Shown piece after piece: positions 46,984 through 55,569 of a stretch of DNA of 64,000 nucleotides. Each line of letters begins with the position of its first letter. The stretch's first letter is position 1. Position numbers and translations under genes: made by a program. This DNA comes from Bacillus sonorensis NBRC 101234 = KCTC 13918 (GTDB taxonomy: Bacteria > Bacillota > Bacilli > Bacillales > Bacillaceae). The stretch is taken from the NCBI RefSeq assembly GCF_001592005.1, contig NZ_BCVZ01000011.1, positions 62,001 through 126,000 on the forward strand, given 5' to 3'. Under the pieces are notes generated by a model that did not search any database, was not told the origin of the DNA, and saw nothing but the letters and a program-made list of their open reading frames with translations.

Positions 46984-48049
46984 CGAAGTACGATTTGCTG
47001 CTGAAAGATGCACACGCCGTAATGCCGGATGGGGTGGAAACAACCGATATTGGCGTTAAAGACGGCATCATTGCCGCAATCGGCGAGCTGAACGAAAAAG
47101 CTGCCGAAAAGGTATGGCATCCCAACAGGACAGTACGTGTTTCCGGGCGCCGTCGACTGCCATGTTCATTTCAGTGAACCGGGCCGGGCGGACTGGGAGG
47201 GCATTTCACACGGCTCGCAAATGATGGCTGCCGCCGGATGCACCGCCTATTTTGACATGCCTTTAAACGGCATTCCGTCAACCGTCACCGTTGAGGCGCT
47301 CAAGGAAAAGGCGCGGATTGCAAAAGAAAAATCGCTCGTCGATTTTGCGCTTTGGGGCGGTCTTGTCCACGGAAACCGCCGGCACATTAAGAAAATGACA
47401 GATGCAGGGGCTATCGGTTTTAAGGCGTTCCTTTCTCAAACAGGCACCGCAGAATTTCAAGCCGCAGATGATATGAGCCTTTTAGAGGGCATGAGGGAAA
47501 TTGCCGCCTGCAAGAAAATACTGGCGCTTCATGCTGAAAGCGATGCAATGATTCAGTTTCTGCAAAAGGAAGCGGAGCAATCGGGGCGGACAGACGGTAA
47601 TGCCTATGCGGCATCAAGACCGCCTGAGGCGGAAGCCGAAGCCGTTATGTCTGGCAAACATGGTGTCCTTTGTCACAGTATAGGAGTCATTCAAATTGAC
47701 GATGGCAAAATCGGCATCAAAACCGACTTTGATCCGGCCTTTTTTCTCCCCAAGGCCGAATCGTCGTGCGGGCGTCCGCGCCGTCCAGTCCGCCACCTTG
47801 TATGTTAAAGCGGTTTCGATCATGGCCAAAAGCGTAAACTGGCCGCCGCTGATTCCGCCCCAAGCGCGAAACATATTCTCATCGTCGCACAGCCTTTACG
47901 AAGGGCGCGTTTTTCCCTGCCGCATAACGGCGACGTTCAACAGGGGAAGGCTTGTCTATGACGGCAGCGGGCCGCTACGCCAGAACGGCGGCAAATGGCT
48001 GAAAACGGTAGAATATGCAAAGGCCCGGAGAACGCAAGAACCAGCCTGA
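46980..48049 (+). pseudogene. pucH: pucH (allantoinase), broken by frameshift, deletion and local inversion
   Basis: The start (KYDLLLKDAHAVMPDGVETT) is in frame with ATGA overlap to pucG. A +1 shift near 47121 is followed by [17 protein letters not shown] and on to [10 protein letters not shown] at 47646. The C-terminal piece then appears on the minus strand at about 47887-47647 ([20 protein letters not shown] through TKDTMFARH). The plus strand resumes at 47888 with [20 protein letters not shown]. Roughly 90-100 codons with metal ligands are missing. Allantoin hydrolysis by this gene is lost. Confidence 0.9.
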
Positions 48050-48072
48050 TCCGCCATCAGACTGGTTCTGGT

Positions 48073-48660
48073 TCATCCGCCCAAAGATTTTAAATGGCTG
48101 GTCAGCACGGAATCGATCACTTCAAGAGAAATTTGTTCAGGCTCTATCAGGGAGTGGAGCGCAAGCCCGTCAATCAGGGCGTAAAGCCGCTCCGTTTCCA
48201 GCCGTACATCGATATCCGGCTTCTCCGCGGTTTGGGCCAGTGTGTCAACGGCCTTTTTGCAGGCCGAATAGATTCCTTCATTCATCTCCTTTCGTAACGG
48301 CCTAAGCTCCGGATCACTGAGCGATTTAGCCGTAAATGCCAGCCATGCCTCCATTTCCAGTTTTCTTTCCTCATCGACGGGCAAAAACTGAAGAAGAAGC
48401 TGTTTGACAGCTTCAAACGGCGTCCCCGGCCATTCCATATGTTCGATCCGCGTTTTGACCCGATTGGTAACCAGCTGCATCGAATAAATCAAAAGCTGTG
48501 ACTGATTCGGGAAGTAGTGGCGCATGGAACCTGGGGAAAGTCCTGCCTCCTTCGCTATTTTCCTGACTGTGCAATGGTCGAGGCCTTCATGATGAATCAC
48601 CTTCCAGACGGCCTCGGCAATTTTTTCTTTTTGTTTTTCATGGTCAACGATTTTAGGCAT
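48073..48660 (-). CDS. TetR-family regulator (PksA/BetI-like)
   Basis: This 195-residue regulator has a TetR helix-turn-helix (CTVRKIAKEAGLSPGSMRHYFPNQSQLLIYSMQ) and a C-terminal domain (WLAFTAKSLSDPELRPLRKEM; LETERLYALIDGLALHSLIEPE) like PksA/BetI-type repressors. It is divergent from a membrane-protein gene with a perfect 18-base inverted repeat between them. It probably controls both genes. The ligand is unknown. Confidence 0.85.
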   Translation of the reverse strand: MPKIVDHEKQKEKIAEAVWKVIHHEGLDHCTVRKIAKEAGLSPGSMRHYFPNQSQLLIYSMQLVTNRVKTRIEHMEWPGTPFEAVKQLLLQFLPVDEERKLEMEAWLAFTAKSLSDPELRPLRKEMNEGIYSACKKAVDTLAQTAEKPDIDVRLETERLYALIDGLALHSLIEPEQISLEVIDSVLTSHLKSLGG

Positions 48661-48683
48661 ACATTTATTATAACACAGTTGTG

Positions 48684-48734
48684 TTTTTTAATACATTTGT
48701 GCTATTATTTTTTTGACACAAATGTATTAAAAAA
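48684..48734. promoter_or_regulatory. Perfect 18-bp inverted repeat in the divergent promoter
   Basis: TTTTTTAATACATTTGTG (48684-48701) is repeated in exact inverse at 48717-48734, 15 bases apart. TTGTGT (48679) and TATTAT (48703) form a possible rightward promoter between and over the arms. A smaller palindrome, AACACAGTTGTGTT, lies at 48672-48685. These are likely operators of the adjacent TetR regulator. Confidence 0.75.
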
Positions 48735-48751
48735 GGAGAGTAGAAACATAG

Positions 48752-49285
48752 ATGATCGGATTGTTGATTATTGCATGTGAAATCGGATTTTGGGCATTTA
48801 TTTTGTTAGGGTTGTTTTTTCGCTATATCGCTAATAAGAAAAAAATCAGTTTGTTTTTTCTTGCCGCAACGCCTGTTCTTGACTTGGTGCTGTTGATTGC
48901 GACAGCCATAGATCTGCACAATGGTGCGACAGCGGACACTTTCCACGGATTGGCCGCCATCTATATCGGCGTCAGCATCGCGTTTGGCAGCCGGATGATC
49001 AAATGGGCGGATGTCCGCTTCGCTCATCGGTTTGCGGGGGGACCGAAGCCTGATAAGGGCCCGCGGTACGGAAAAGAACACGCCAAAAAAGAGCGTGAAG
49101 GCTGGATCCGCCATTTTGCCGCCTGGGTGATCGGGGCGGGGCTGTTGGCCGGATTGCACCTGTTCATCGGAGACTTCGAAAGAACACAATCTTTGTTGCG
49201 CATCGCATCCGCATGGTCGATCATACTTGCCATCGATTTTATCTATAGTTTCAGCTTCACCATTTTTCCAAAGAAAACGCCTTAA
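48752..49285 (+). CDS. Membrane protein under TetR control
   Basis: This 177-residue protein has about five membrane segments: LLIIACEIGFWAFILLGLFF, ISLFFLAATPVLDLVLLIATA, a third around HGLAAIYIGVSIAFGSRMI, then after a charged loop (RYGKEHAKKEREGW) HFAAWVIGAGLLAGLHLFIG and SAWSIILAIDFIYSFSFTIF. I do not recognise a characterised family; it may resemble YmcC-like proteins. The divergent TetR gene and operator suggest a stress- or compound-induced membrane function. Confidence 0.7.
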   Translation: MIGLLIIACEIGFWAFILLGLFFRYIANKKKISLFFLAATPVLDLVLLIATAIDLHNGATADTFHGLAAIYIGVSIAFGSRMIKWADVRFAHRFAGGPKPDKGPRYGKEHAKKEREGWIRHFAAWVIGAGLLAGLHLFIGDFERTQSLLRIASAWSIILAIDFIYSFSFTIFPKKTP

Positions 49286-49417
49286 GTGGCCGGTTGATCC
49301 GGCTTCTTTTTTTTACGCGGAGTATTCGGGATTCCAAAAAGGAAAAGCTAACAAGCAGGCCGAAATAAAGGATTCTGAAAAAAACCTGTGATAAACTAAA
49401 AAGAGAGGTGAACGAGA

Positions 49418-50275
49418 TTGATTTATATCGGATTGACAGGTTGGGGGGACCACGACAGCCTATATCCGCCCAAAACGAGCAGCCAAAAAAAGCTGATCCA
49501 CTATTCGTCCCATTTTCCGATCGTCGAGCTTGATGCAAGCTTTTATGCGATCCAGCCGGAAAAAAACAATGAGAAATGGGTAAAAGAAACACCGGAATCC
49601 TTTCAATTTATCATAAAAGCTTATCAGGGGATGACCGGACATCAGCGCGGCGACATTCCTTTTGAATCAAAGGATGAGATGTTTGACGCTTTTAAGCTGT
49701 CCCTTACGCCTTATATAAAAGCTCGAAAGCTGGCGATGGTTCTGTTCCAGTTTCCGCCATGGTTTGACTGCAAAAAAGAAAACGTCAATTACTTAAGATG
49801 GTGCAGGGAAAAAATGCAAGGGATTCCGTGCGCCCTTGAATTCAGGCACCGGTCATGGTTCATGCCGCAATTTTACGATAAGACGCTTGCTTTTATGGAA
49901 GAGCAAGGCTGGATACATAGTGTGTGCGATGAACCGCAAATCGGAGAAGGGAGCATTCCGACCGTTCTTCATGCGACAGACAGCGAAAAAACGCTGGTCC
50001 GCTTCCACGGCCGCAATAAAGAAGGATGGGTCCGTCCGTCTTCAGGACAAAACTGGCGGGAAGTCAGATATTTGTATTTATATAATGAGCAGGAATTAAA
50101 AGACTGGACAAAACATCTGGAGCGTTTACAGCAGCAGTCCAAGCAGCTGTATGTGCTGTTCAACAACAATTCGGGCGGGGACGCAGCCGCAGCCGCGAAC
50201 GGAAAACAAATGATGGAACTGCTCGGCCTTGATTATAAAGGGCTTGCGCCGAGGCAGCTCGATTTATTCAACTGA
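49418..50275 (+). CDS. yunF: YunF: DUF72 TIM-barrel protein
   Basis: This 285-residue DUF72 protein starts at TTG behind AAGAGAGGTGAACGAGA. Typical blocks are IGLTGWGDHDSLYPP, FPIVELDASFYAIQP, LAMVLFQFPPWF, CALEFRHRSWF, LVRFHGRNKEGW and YVLFNNNSGGDAAANG-like ends. The family folds as a TIM barrel and is thought to be an enzyme; its reaction is unknown. It is followed closely by yunE, in the same order as I recall for B. subtilis. Confidence 0.85.
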   Translation: MIYIGLTGWGDHDSLYPPKTSSQKKLIHYSSHFPIVELDASFYAIQPEKNNEKWVKETPESFQFIIKAYQGMTGHQRGDIPFESKDEMFDAFKLSLTPYIKARKLAMVLFQFPPWFDCKKENVNYLRWCREKMQGIPCALEFRHRSWFMPQFYDKTLAFMEEQGWIHSVCDEPQIGEGSIPTVLHATDSEKTLVRFHGRNKEGWVRPSSGQNWREVRYLYLYNEQELKDWTKHLERLQQQSKQLYVLFNNNSGGDAAAAANGKQMMELLGLDYKGLAPRQLDLFN

Positions 50276-50292
50276 GAAAAGAGGACTTATTG

Positions 50293-51111
50293 ATGGAATA
50301 TTTTATACTGATCATACTCGGCTTGATCGCGGGAACCATCGGCAGTCTCGTCGGCCTTGGAGGCGGGATCGTCATCGTTCCTTCTTTGCTTTTTTTATCA
50401 GGCATCCCCGGGGTGTTTGACCATGTGACACCGCAGATGGCGGTGGGGACTTCGCTCCTTGTCATCATTTTTACGGGCTTGTCTTCAACAATCGCCTATA
50501 TGAAATATAAAACCGTTGATTACAAGAGCGGGCTTATTTTTTTTATCGGATCTGGTCCGGGAAGCATCATCGGCGCCCATGTATCAAAATACTTCAGCGC
50601 TGATTCGTTTTCCCTGTGGTTTGGCATTTTTATGATTTTGATTTCCCTTTCATTAATGATCAAGAAAAAAGCGAAACCGCTCGATAAAATACACACAGGC
50701 GTCATCAGAACGTTTAAAGACGACGAGGGAAATGATTATACGTATTCCTACCAGGCGTGGGCCGGAATCGCAATCGCGTTTTTCGTCGGCTTCCTCGGCG
50801 GATTGTTCGGAATCGGCGGAGGTTCTTTAATGGTGCCGGCGATGATGCTTTTGTTTTTATTTCCCACACGGGTCGCCGTCGCCACATCGATGTTCATCAT
50901 TTTTCTTTCATCTGTGGCAGGCTCTGCAGGCCACGTCGTTTCCGGCCATGTCAACTGGCTTTATGCTGTGGCGCTTATCCCCGGCGCCTGGTTCGGCGGG
51001 CAGCTCGGCGCTTTTATCAATAAAAAAATGCAGACGAAAACGATCGTTTTCGTCATGAGGCTTGTGTTGATTCTGATCGGACTCAGACTCATCTATCAAG
51101 GCGCATTTTAG
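50293..51111 (+). CDS. yunE: YunE: TauE/SafE-family permease
   Basis: This 272-residue permease has two repeated halves. Each starts with a Gly-rich motif: GLIAGTIGSLVGLGGGIVIVPSLL and GFLGGLFGIGGGSLMVPAMMLL. That is the mark of the TauE/SafE family, which moves sulfonates, sulfite or related anions. The actual substrate is not known. It lies between yunF and yunD with 17-25 base gaps, so the three are likely co-transcribed. Confidence 0.87.
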   Translation: MEYFILIILGLIAGTIGSLVGLGGGIVIVPSLLFLSGIPGVFDHVTPQMAVGTSLLVIIFTGLSSTIAYMKYKTVDYKSGLIFFIGSGPGSIIGAHVSKYFSADSFSLWFGIFMILISLSLMIKKKAKPLDKIHTGVIRTFKDDEGNDYTYSYQAWAGIAIAFFVGFLGGLFGIGGGSLMVPAMMLLFLFPTRVAVATSMFIIFLSSVAGSAGHVVSGHVNWLYAVALIPGAWFGGQLGAFINKKMQTKTIVFVMRLVLILIGLRLIYQGAF

Positions 51112-51135
51112 TTTACACGTTAGGGAGAGATTTGC

Positions 51136-52503
51136 ATGCGGGAAAAGCTCCATATCTATCACACAAACGATTTGCACAGCCATTTTGAAAACTGGCCGGC
51201 CATCGTTGATTACATCCAAACCCAAAGACAAAAACACGCGGCTGAGCATGAGGAAGTGCTGCTATTCGATATCGGCGACCATGTGGACAGATTTCACCCG
51301 GTATCAGAGGCATCCTTCGGAAAAGCGAATGTGGAGCTCTTGAACCGCCTTCACTATGATGCGGTGACGATCGGGAACAACGAAGGAATCACGCTTCCGC
51401 ATCAAGAGCTGGACACGCTCTATGATCATGCGGAATTTCCGGTCATCGTTTCCAACTTGTATGACATGGACGGAAACAGACCGCCATGGGCGCAGCCGTA
51501 TTGGATCAAAACGCTGAAAAGCGGCATCGCCATCGCCGTTCTTGGCGTGACGGTGCCGTATTATCCGATTTATGCGCAGCTTGATTGGAAGGTAACCGAC
51601 GCCTTTGAAAGCATTGCCGCGGTATTGAAAGAGGTAAAAGGGAAAGCAGACATCACGATTCTTCTCTCTCACTTGGGCATCTTGGATGATCAGCAGGCGG
51701 CTGAGGCGTTTCCGGAAATCGACCTGATCCTTGGCTCCCACACCCATCATCTGCTTGAGGATGGCATGATGAAAGACGGCGTACTGCTCGCCTGCGCTGA
51801 AAAGTATGGAAACTATGCCGGCCATGTGGAAATAACGGTTAACCTCTCCGAGAGGACCGTTGAAGCGAAAAAGGCAACTGTTTTGAAGACGGCCGACTGG
51901 AGGGAAGAATCGGAAAAAACCGCCGCTTTTCTGAGAGAAAAAGAGGCGGAAGCCCGGACCGTGCTTCGGGAGGAAGTGACCGTATTGGATCATCCGCTCA
52001 AAACAGAATGGTTTGAGCCGTCCGCTCTGCCCCACATGCTGGCCGAAGCGCTAAAAGAATGGTGCGGCGCCGAGATTGGCATGGTGAATGCAGGGATTTT
52101 GCTCGACTCCCTTCCGGAGGGACCGGTGACGAAAGGTGATGTCCACCGCATTTGTCCGCATCCGATTAACCCGGTCAATGTGAAACTGACCGGCGAGGAA
52201 TTAAAGGAGGTCATTCTCACCGCTTCATCGGCTGATATCGAACAGCTTCGGATCAAAGGCCTCGGCTTTCGCGGAAAGGTCATGGGAAAAATGATGTATG
52301 CAGGCCTTGATGCGGAAAAGCTGACAGTAAACGGGGCGGAAATTGAATCCGGCCGCACGTATTCGCTGGCAACCATCGATATGTATACGCTAGGCACCCT
52401 TTTCCCGGCCATTCGCGATGCCGGAGAGATCGAGTATTTCATGCCCGAATTTTTGCGTGACCTATTGGCGTGGAAGCTCAAAAAGGAAAGACCCGCAAGA
52501 TAG
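51136..52503 (+). CDS. yunD: YunD: 5'-nucleotidase-family metallophosphoesterase
   Basis: This 455-residue protein has an N-terminal metallophosphatase domain with the metal motifs IYHTNDLHSHFENW, DIGDHVDR, TIGNNEG, LLSHLG and GSHTHHL. A C-terminal 5'-nucleotidase domain follows (VTKGDVHRICPHPINPVNVKLTGEELKEVI). No signal peptide is present, so it acts inside the cell. It may hydrolyse nucleotides or cyclic nucleotides. GTTAGGGAGAG precedes the ATG. Confidence 0.88.
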   Translation: MREKLHIYHTNDLHSHFENWPAIVDYIQTQRQKHAAEHEEVLLFDIGDHVDRFHPVSEASFGKANVELLNRLHYDAVTIGNNEGITLPHQELDTLYDHAEFPVIVSNLYDMDGNRPPWAQPYWIKTLKSGIAIAVLGVTVPYYPIYAQLDWKVTDAFESIAAVLKEVKGKADITILLSHLGILDDQQAAEAFPEIDLILGSHTHHLLEDGMMKDGVLLACAEKYGNYAGHVEITVNLSERTVEAKKATVLKTADWREESEKTAAFLREKEAEARTVLREEVTVLDHPLKTEWFEPSALPHMLAEALKEWCGAEIGMVNAGILLDSLPEGPVTKGDVHRICPHPINPVNVKLTGEELKEVILTASSADIEQLRIKGLGFRGKVMGKMMYAGLDAEKLTVNGAEIESGRTYSLATIDMYTLGTLFPAIRDAGEIEYFMPEFLRDLLAWKLKKERPAR

Positions 52504-52585
52504 AGGCCTGGGAAGAAAGCTTTTCCGGGCAAACGGGAACAAGTCCCCCGCTTTTACATACATTAATGGTAAAGGGGGGATAGCC

Positions 52586-52891
52586 ATGGTGAATGTAACT
52601 CCGATTATGATTGAAGGTCAGCCATTCACTGCTGTAACGGTCAAACTGCCAAAAACGAATTTTATGGCGGTTACAAATGACCATGGATATATTATGTGCG
52701 GAGCGCTTGATGTTGCCCTGCTGAATGATAAATTAAAGGAACGAAGAATCATCGCCGCAAGAGCGGTCGGCGTCCGGACGATCGAACAGCTTCTTGAAGC
52801 CCCGCTGGAATCTGTTACAGACGCGGCCGGAGAGCTCGGCATCCACACCGGCATGAGCGGAAAAGAAGCTCTTTTAAAAATGGTGAAATAA
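52586..52891 (+). CDS. yunC: YunC: DUF1805 protein
   Basis: This 101-residue DUF1805 protein starts at the ATG at 52586 behind AAAGGGGGGATAGCC. It reads VNVTPIMIEGQPFTAVTVKL and TNDHGYIMCGALDVALLND and ends with an Ala/Thr-rich helix. The family is conserved in Bacilli and archaea and the fold is known, but the role is not. An upstream in-frame reading to 52418 overlaps yunD and was rejected. Confidence 0.85.
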   Translation: MVNVTPIMIEGQPFTAVTVKLPKTNFMAVTNDHGYIMCGALDVALLNDKLKERRIIAARAVGVRTIEQLLEAPLESVTDAAGELGIHTGMSGKEALLKMVK

Positions 52892-52959
52892 AGTTGTCTG
52901 TTTGAATCGTATATCCCCTCTTACAAGCATACACATTGTTATGTAAGGGGGGATTTTGC

Positions 52960-53721
52960 TTGCGGAGATTTCGCAGGCCTCTTTCTAAAAGAGGGCCTTT
53001 GCCTTTTCGATATGTCATGCTCCTTTCCTTTGTGCTATTTATATTTTCGACAACGATCAGCTTATTGATGATCAACTCATCAATCAAGCCGACCCTTTTA
53101 AACATCGCCGAAATGGAAACGAACAGGATTGCAACACACGTCATTCAGGAAGCCGTTGATAATTATATGAGCGAAGATGAAAACGTGCAGAACATGATCG
53201 AGATGAAAACAAACGAAAACGGAAAAGTGACAACGATTGATTTTAACTCCCACGTCGTCCGTGATATGAAAAACAAAATTACAAAACAGCTTCATGATAA
53301 TTTGAAAGAAACCGAAACAGAAGAATTTAATTCTTCTGCAAAAACGCCCGAAGGCCGGCATGACGGCGTCATTTATAATATTCCCCTCGGACAGACCACC
53401 GGCAATTCACTGCTCGGAAACCTGGGACCTAAGATACCCGTGCGCCTTAATATCGTCGGCGACGTTTTCACAGATGTGAAAGAAAGCGTCAAGCCCTATG
53501 GGATCAATAACGCATTAATCAACATCGGCGTGCTTGTCGAAGTAAAGGTGCGGGTCGTCATTCCGTTTGCGACCAAGACGGCGGTTGTAAAAAATACGAT
53601 TCCCGCGACGATTCAGGCGGTACACGGAGATGTGCCCGATTTCTACAGCGGCAGCGGAAGTCAGACATCACCTTCGATCCAAATTCCGTCCAAAGAGGAG
53701 AAATCCGATAAAAAAGAGTAA
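52960..53721 (+). CDS. yunB: YunB: sporulation protein
   Basis: This 253-residue protein starts at TTG (52960) after AAGGGGGGATTTTGC and reads RRFRRPLSKRGPLPFRYVML, close to the YunB start of B. subtilis. One N-terminal membrane segment (LLSFVLFIFSTTISLLMI) anchors a large external domain with VIPFATKTAVVKNTIPA. YunB is made in the mother cell under sigma-E and is required for normal spore formation. The last 30 residues are Ser/Lys-rich. Confidence 0.88.
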   Translation: MRRFRRPLSKRGPLPFRYVMLLSFVLFIFSTTISLLMINSSIKPTLLNIAEMETNRIATHVIQEAVDNYMSEDENVQNMIEMKTNENGKVTTIDFNSHVVRDMKNKITKQLHDNLKETETEEFNSSAKTPEGRHDGVIYNIPLGQTTGNSLLGNLGPKIPVRLNIVGDVFTDVKESVKPYGINNALINIGVLVEVKVRVVIPFATKTAVVKNTIPATIQAVHGDVPDFYSGSGSQTSPSIQIPSKEEKSDKKE

Positions 53722-53729
53722 TCATTGTA

Positions 53730-53768
53730 AGCATTCTGCTGAACGAAACAGGCAGAATGCTTTTTTTG
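53730..53768 (+). terminator. Terminator after yunB
   Basis: AGCATTCTGC pairs with GCAGAATGCT over a 12-base loop and is followed by seven T. Confidence 0.87.
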
Positions 53769-53809
53769 CCTGTGAAAAGGACATGCGTCTTTTTTCTCAA
53801 AAAAATACT

Positions 53810-53838
53810 TTGACTTAGGAATAAAGACTGTATATACT
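53810..53838 (+). promoter_or_regulatory. Promoter of the SNF symporter gene
   Basis: TTGACT and TATACT are 17 bases apart, a good sigma-A promoter, about 65 bases before the symporter start. An AT-rich near-palindrome (TTCAATAATAATTATTTGAA) follows the -10 box and could be an operator. Confidence 0.75.
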
Positions 53839-53903
53839 CTTCAATAATAATTATTTGAAAATTCATTTTTTTCAGATCTATAAAAAAGTAAAGGAGGAAG
53901 CAG

Positions 53904-55433
53904 ATGGATAATCGTCCGCAATGGGGGACAAGAGCGGGTTTTATTATGGCGGCTGTCGGTTCTGCAATCGGCTTGGGCAATATTTGGAGATTCCCGGCTG
54001 TAGCTTATGAAAACGGAGGCGGCGCATTCTTTCTGCCATATTTATTTGCACTTTTAACCGCAGGAATTCCCCTACTCATTATGGAATTTACAATTGGTCA
54101 TAAGTACAGAGGATCAGCCCCGCTTTCCTATGCAAGAATGGGCAAAGGAAAGGAATGGCTTGGATGGTGGCAGGTCGCGATATCATTTGTGATCTCGACA
54201 TACTACGCTGTCATTGTTGCTTGGGCGATATCATATGCCGTCTTTTCGTTAAATTTAGGCTGGGGTAAAAACACAGAAAATTTCCTAATGAAAGAATATT
54301 TAGACAGAATTGACATGAGCGGGGGAGCCATCGGTCAATTCGGGGGTTTTGTTCCGAGCGTGCTGATTCCTCTCGCGATTGTGTGGATTGTGTCATTAGG
54401 GATATTATTTGCCGGCGTCAAAAAAGGAATTGAAGTAGCAAACAAAATTTTCATTCCGTTATTAGGCATCTTATTTCTTATTATCGTGATCTATTCGATT
54501 ACGCTTGACGGAGCTGCACAAGGGCTGAATGAGTTTTTTAGGCCTGACTGGAGCCAGATTACAAACGGGCAAGTATGGGTTGCGGCCTATGGACAGATTT
54601 TCTTCAGTCTGTCGATTGCGTTTGCGATCATGATCACATATTCCAGCTATTTGCCGAAGAAATCAGATATCACGAACAATGCGTTTATCACCGGATTCGG
54701 GAACTCATCATTTGAGCTTTTGGCCGGGATCGGCGTTTTCAGCGCCTTGGGCTTTATGGCGGCGCAGCAGGGCGTTCCCGTGAAAGAGGTCGTTTCTTCC
54801 GGAGTAGGTCTGGCGTTTGTCGTATTTCCGCAAATCATTAATGAGTTCCCGGCATTTAATGCGTTCTTCGGCTTTTTATTCTTTGGTTCGCTCGTACTGG
54901 CCGGGTTGACATCGCTCATTTCGATTTCTGAAACATATGTGGCCGCGCTGCAGGATAAGTTTAATGTGCCCCGGCGGAAGGCCGTCCTTTTCGGCGGCGG
55001 AGTAGCTGCTCTATGTTCACTCGTTTTTGCAACAAAAGGCGGACTGTTCTTCCTCGATGCGGCCGATTACTTTATTAACAATTTCGGCGTTGCACTGGCC
55101 GGTCTGATTGAAGTCATCGTCATCGCCTGGTTTTCGAGGGAGCTGAAAGCTCTGCAGCAGCACGCGAATTCTGTTTCTGACATTCAGCTCGGCGCATGGT
55201 GGAGAATCTGCCTCAGTGTCGTGACACCAGCTGTATTAGGCTATATGATGTTTGACAATATCAAAACCAATGTGACGTCGGCCTATGGCGGACTGCCAGT
55301 GGAATTCCTGCTGAAGTGGGGATGGTGTGTGGCCTTCGGCGCTATTGCAGCAGGCTTCGTGCTTTCGCTCTCAAAATGGAAAAACGGGCTTGCCTATTCT
55401 TCGCTTCATCAAGATAAGGAGGTTTCTTCATGA
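53904..55433 (+). CDS. Sodium-dependent SNF-family amino-acid transporter
   Basis: This 509-residue neurotransmitter:sodium symporter homologue has about 12 membrane segments. It opens with WGTRAGFIMAAVGSAIGLGNIWRFPAVAYENGGGAFFLPYLF, the sodium-site signature of the family. Bacterial members carry amino acids such as methionine, alanine or tryptophan. The tiny gene overlapping its end encodes a MetS-type partner, which points to methionine/alanine import. It lies between yunB and lytH, which are neighbours in B. subtilis. Confidence 0.9.
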   Translation: MDNRPQWGTRAGFIMAAVGSAIGLGNIWRFPAVAYENGGGAFFLPYLFALLTAGIPLLIMEFTIGHKYRGSAPLSYARMGKGKEWLGWWQVAISFVISTYYAVIVAWAISYAVFSLNLGWGKNTENFLMKEYLDRIDMSGGAIGQFGGFVPSVLIPLAIVWIVSLGILFAGVKKGIEVANKIFIPLLGILFLIIVIYSITLDGAAQGLNEFFRPDWSQITNGQVWVAAYGQIFFSLSIAFAIMITYSSYLPKKSDITNNAFITGFGNSSFELLAGIGVFSALGFMAAQQGVPVKEVVSSGVGLAFVVFPQIINEFPAFNAFFGFLFFGSLVLAGLTSLISISETYVAALQDKFNVPRRKAVLFGGGVAALCSLVFATKGGLFFLDAADYFINNFGVALAGLIEVIVIAWFSRELKALQQHANSVSDIQLGAWWRICLSVVTPAVLGYMMFDNIKTNVTSAYGGLPVEFLLKWGWCVAFGAIAAGFVLSLSKWKNGLAYSSLHQDKEVSS

Positions 55434-55537
55434 GCGGCGCATCTATTGCCATGATGGCGATTGGAATCATCATCATTTGGGGAGGATTGGCCGCAAGCAT
55501 CGCAAATGCGGTCATCAAAAGCAAAAAAAGCAGCTGA
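55430..55537 (+). CDS. MetS-like small subunit of the SNF transporter
   Basis: This 35-residue protein is a single membrane helix (SIAMMAIGIIIIWGGLAASI) with a Lys-rich tail (VIKSKKSS). It starts in an ATGA overlap with the symporter, so the two are translationally coupled. Short subunits of this type (MetS) accompany MetP-like SNF transporters, and in Corynebacterium the pair MetPS imports methionine. It is too short for ordinary gene calling. Substrate assignment here is inference. Confidence 0.8.
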   Translation: MSGASIAMMAIGIIIIWGGLAASIANAVIKSKKSS

Positions 55538-55569
55538 AAAAACATCCCGAGAGAATCGGGATGTTTTTT
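55537..55569. terminator. Shared terminator of the SNF unit and lytH
   Basis: AACATCCCGA pairs with TCGGGATGTT over the loop GAGAA, with A-runs and T-runs on both sides. It can stop transcription from both directions and overlaps the lytH stop codon. Confidence 0.87.

Noticed and set aside
47614..47874. Separate 86-residue minus-strand gene beside pucH
   Set aside because: Its sequence is the inverted C-terminal part of allantoinase, so it is explained by the rearranged pucH and not an independent gene.
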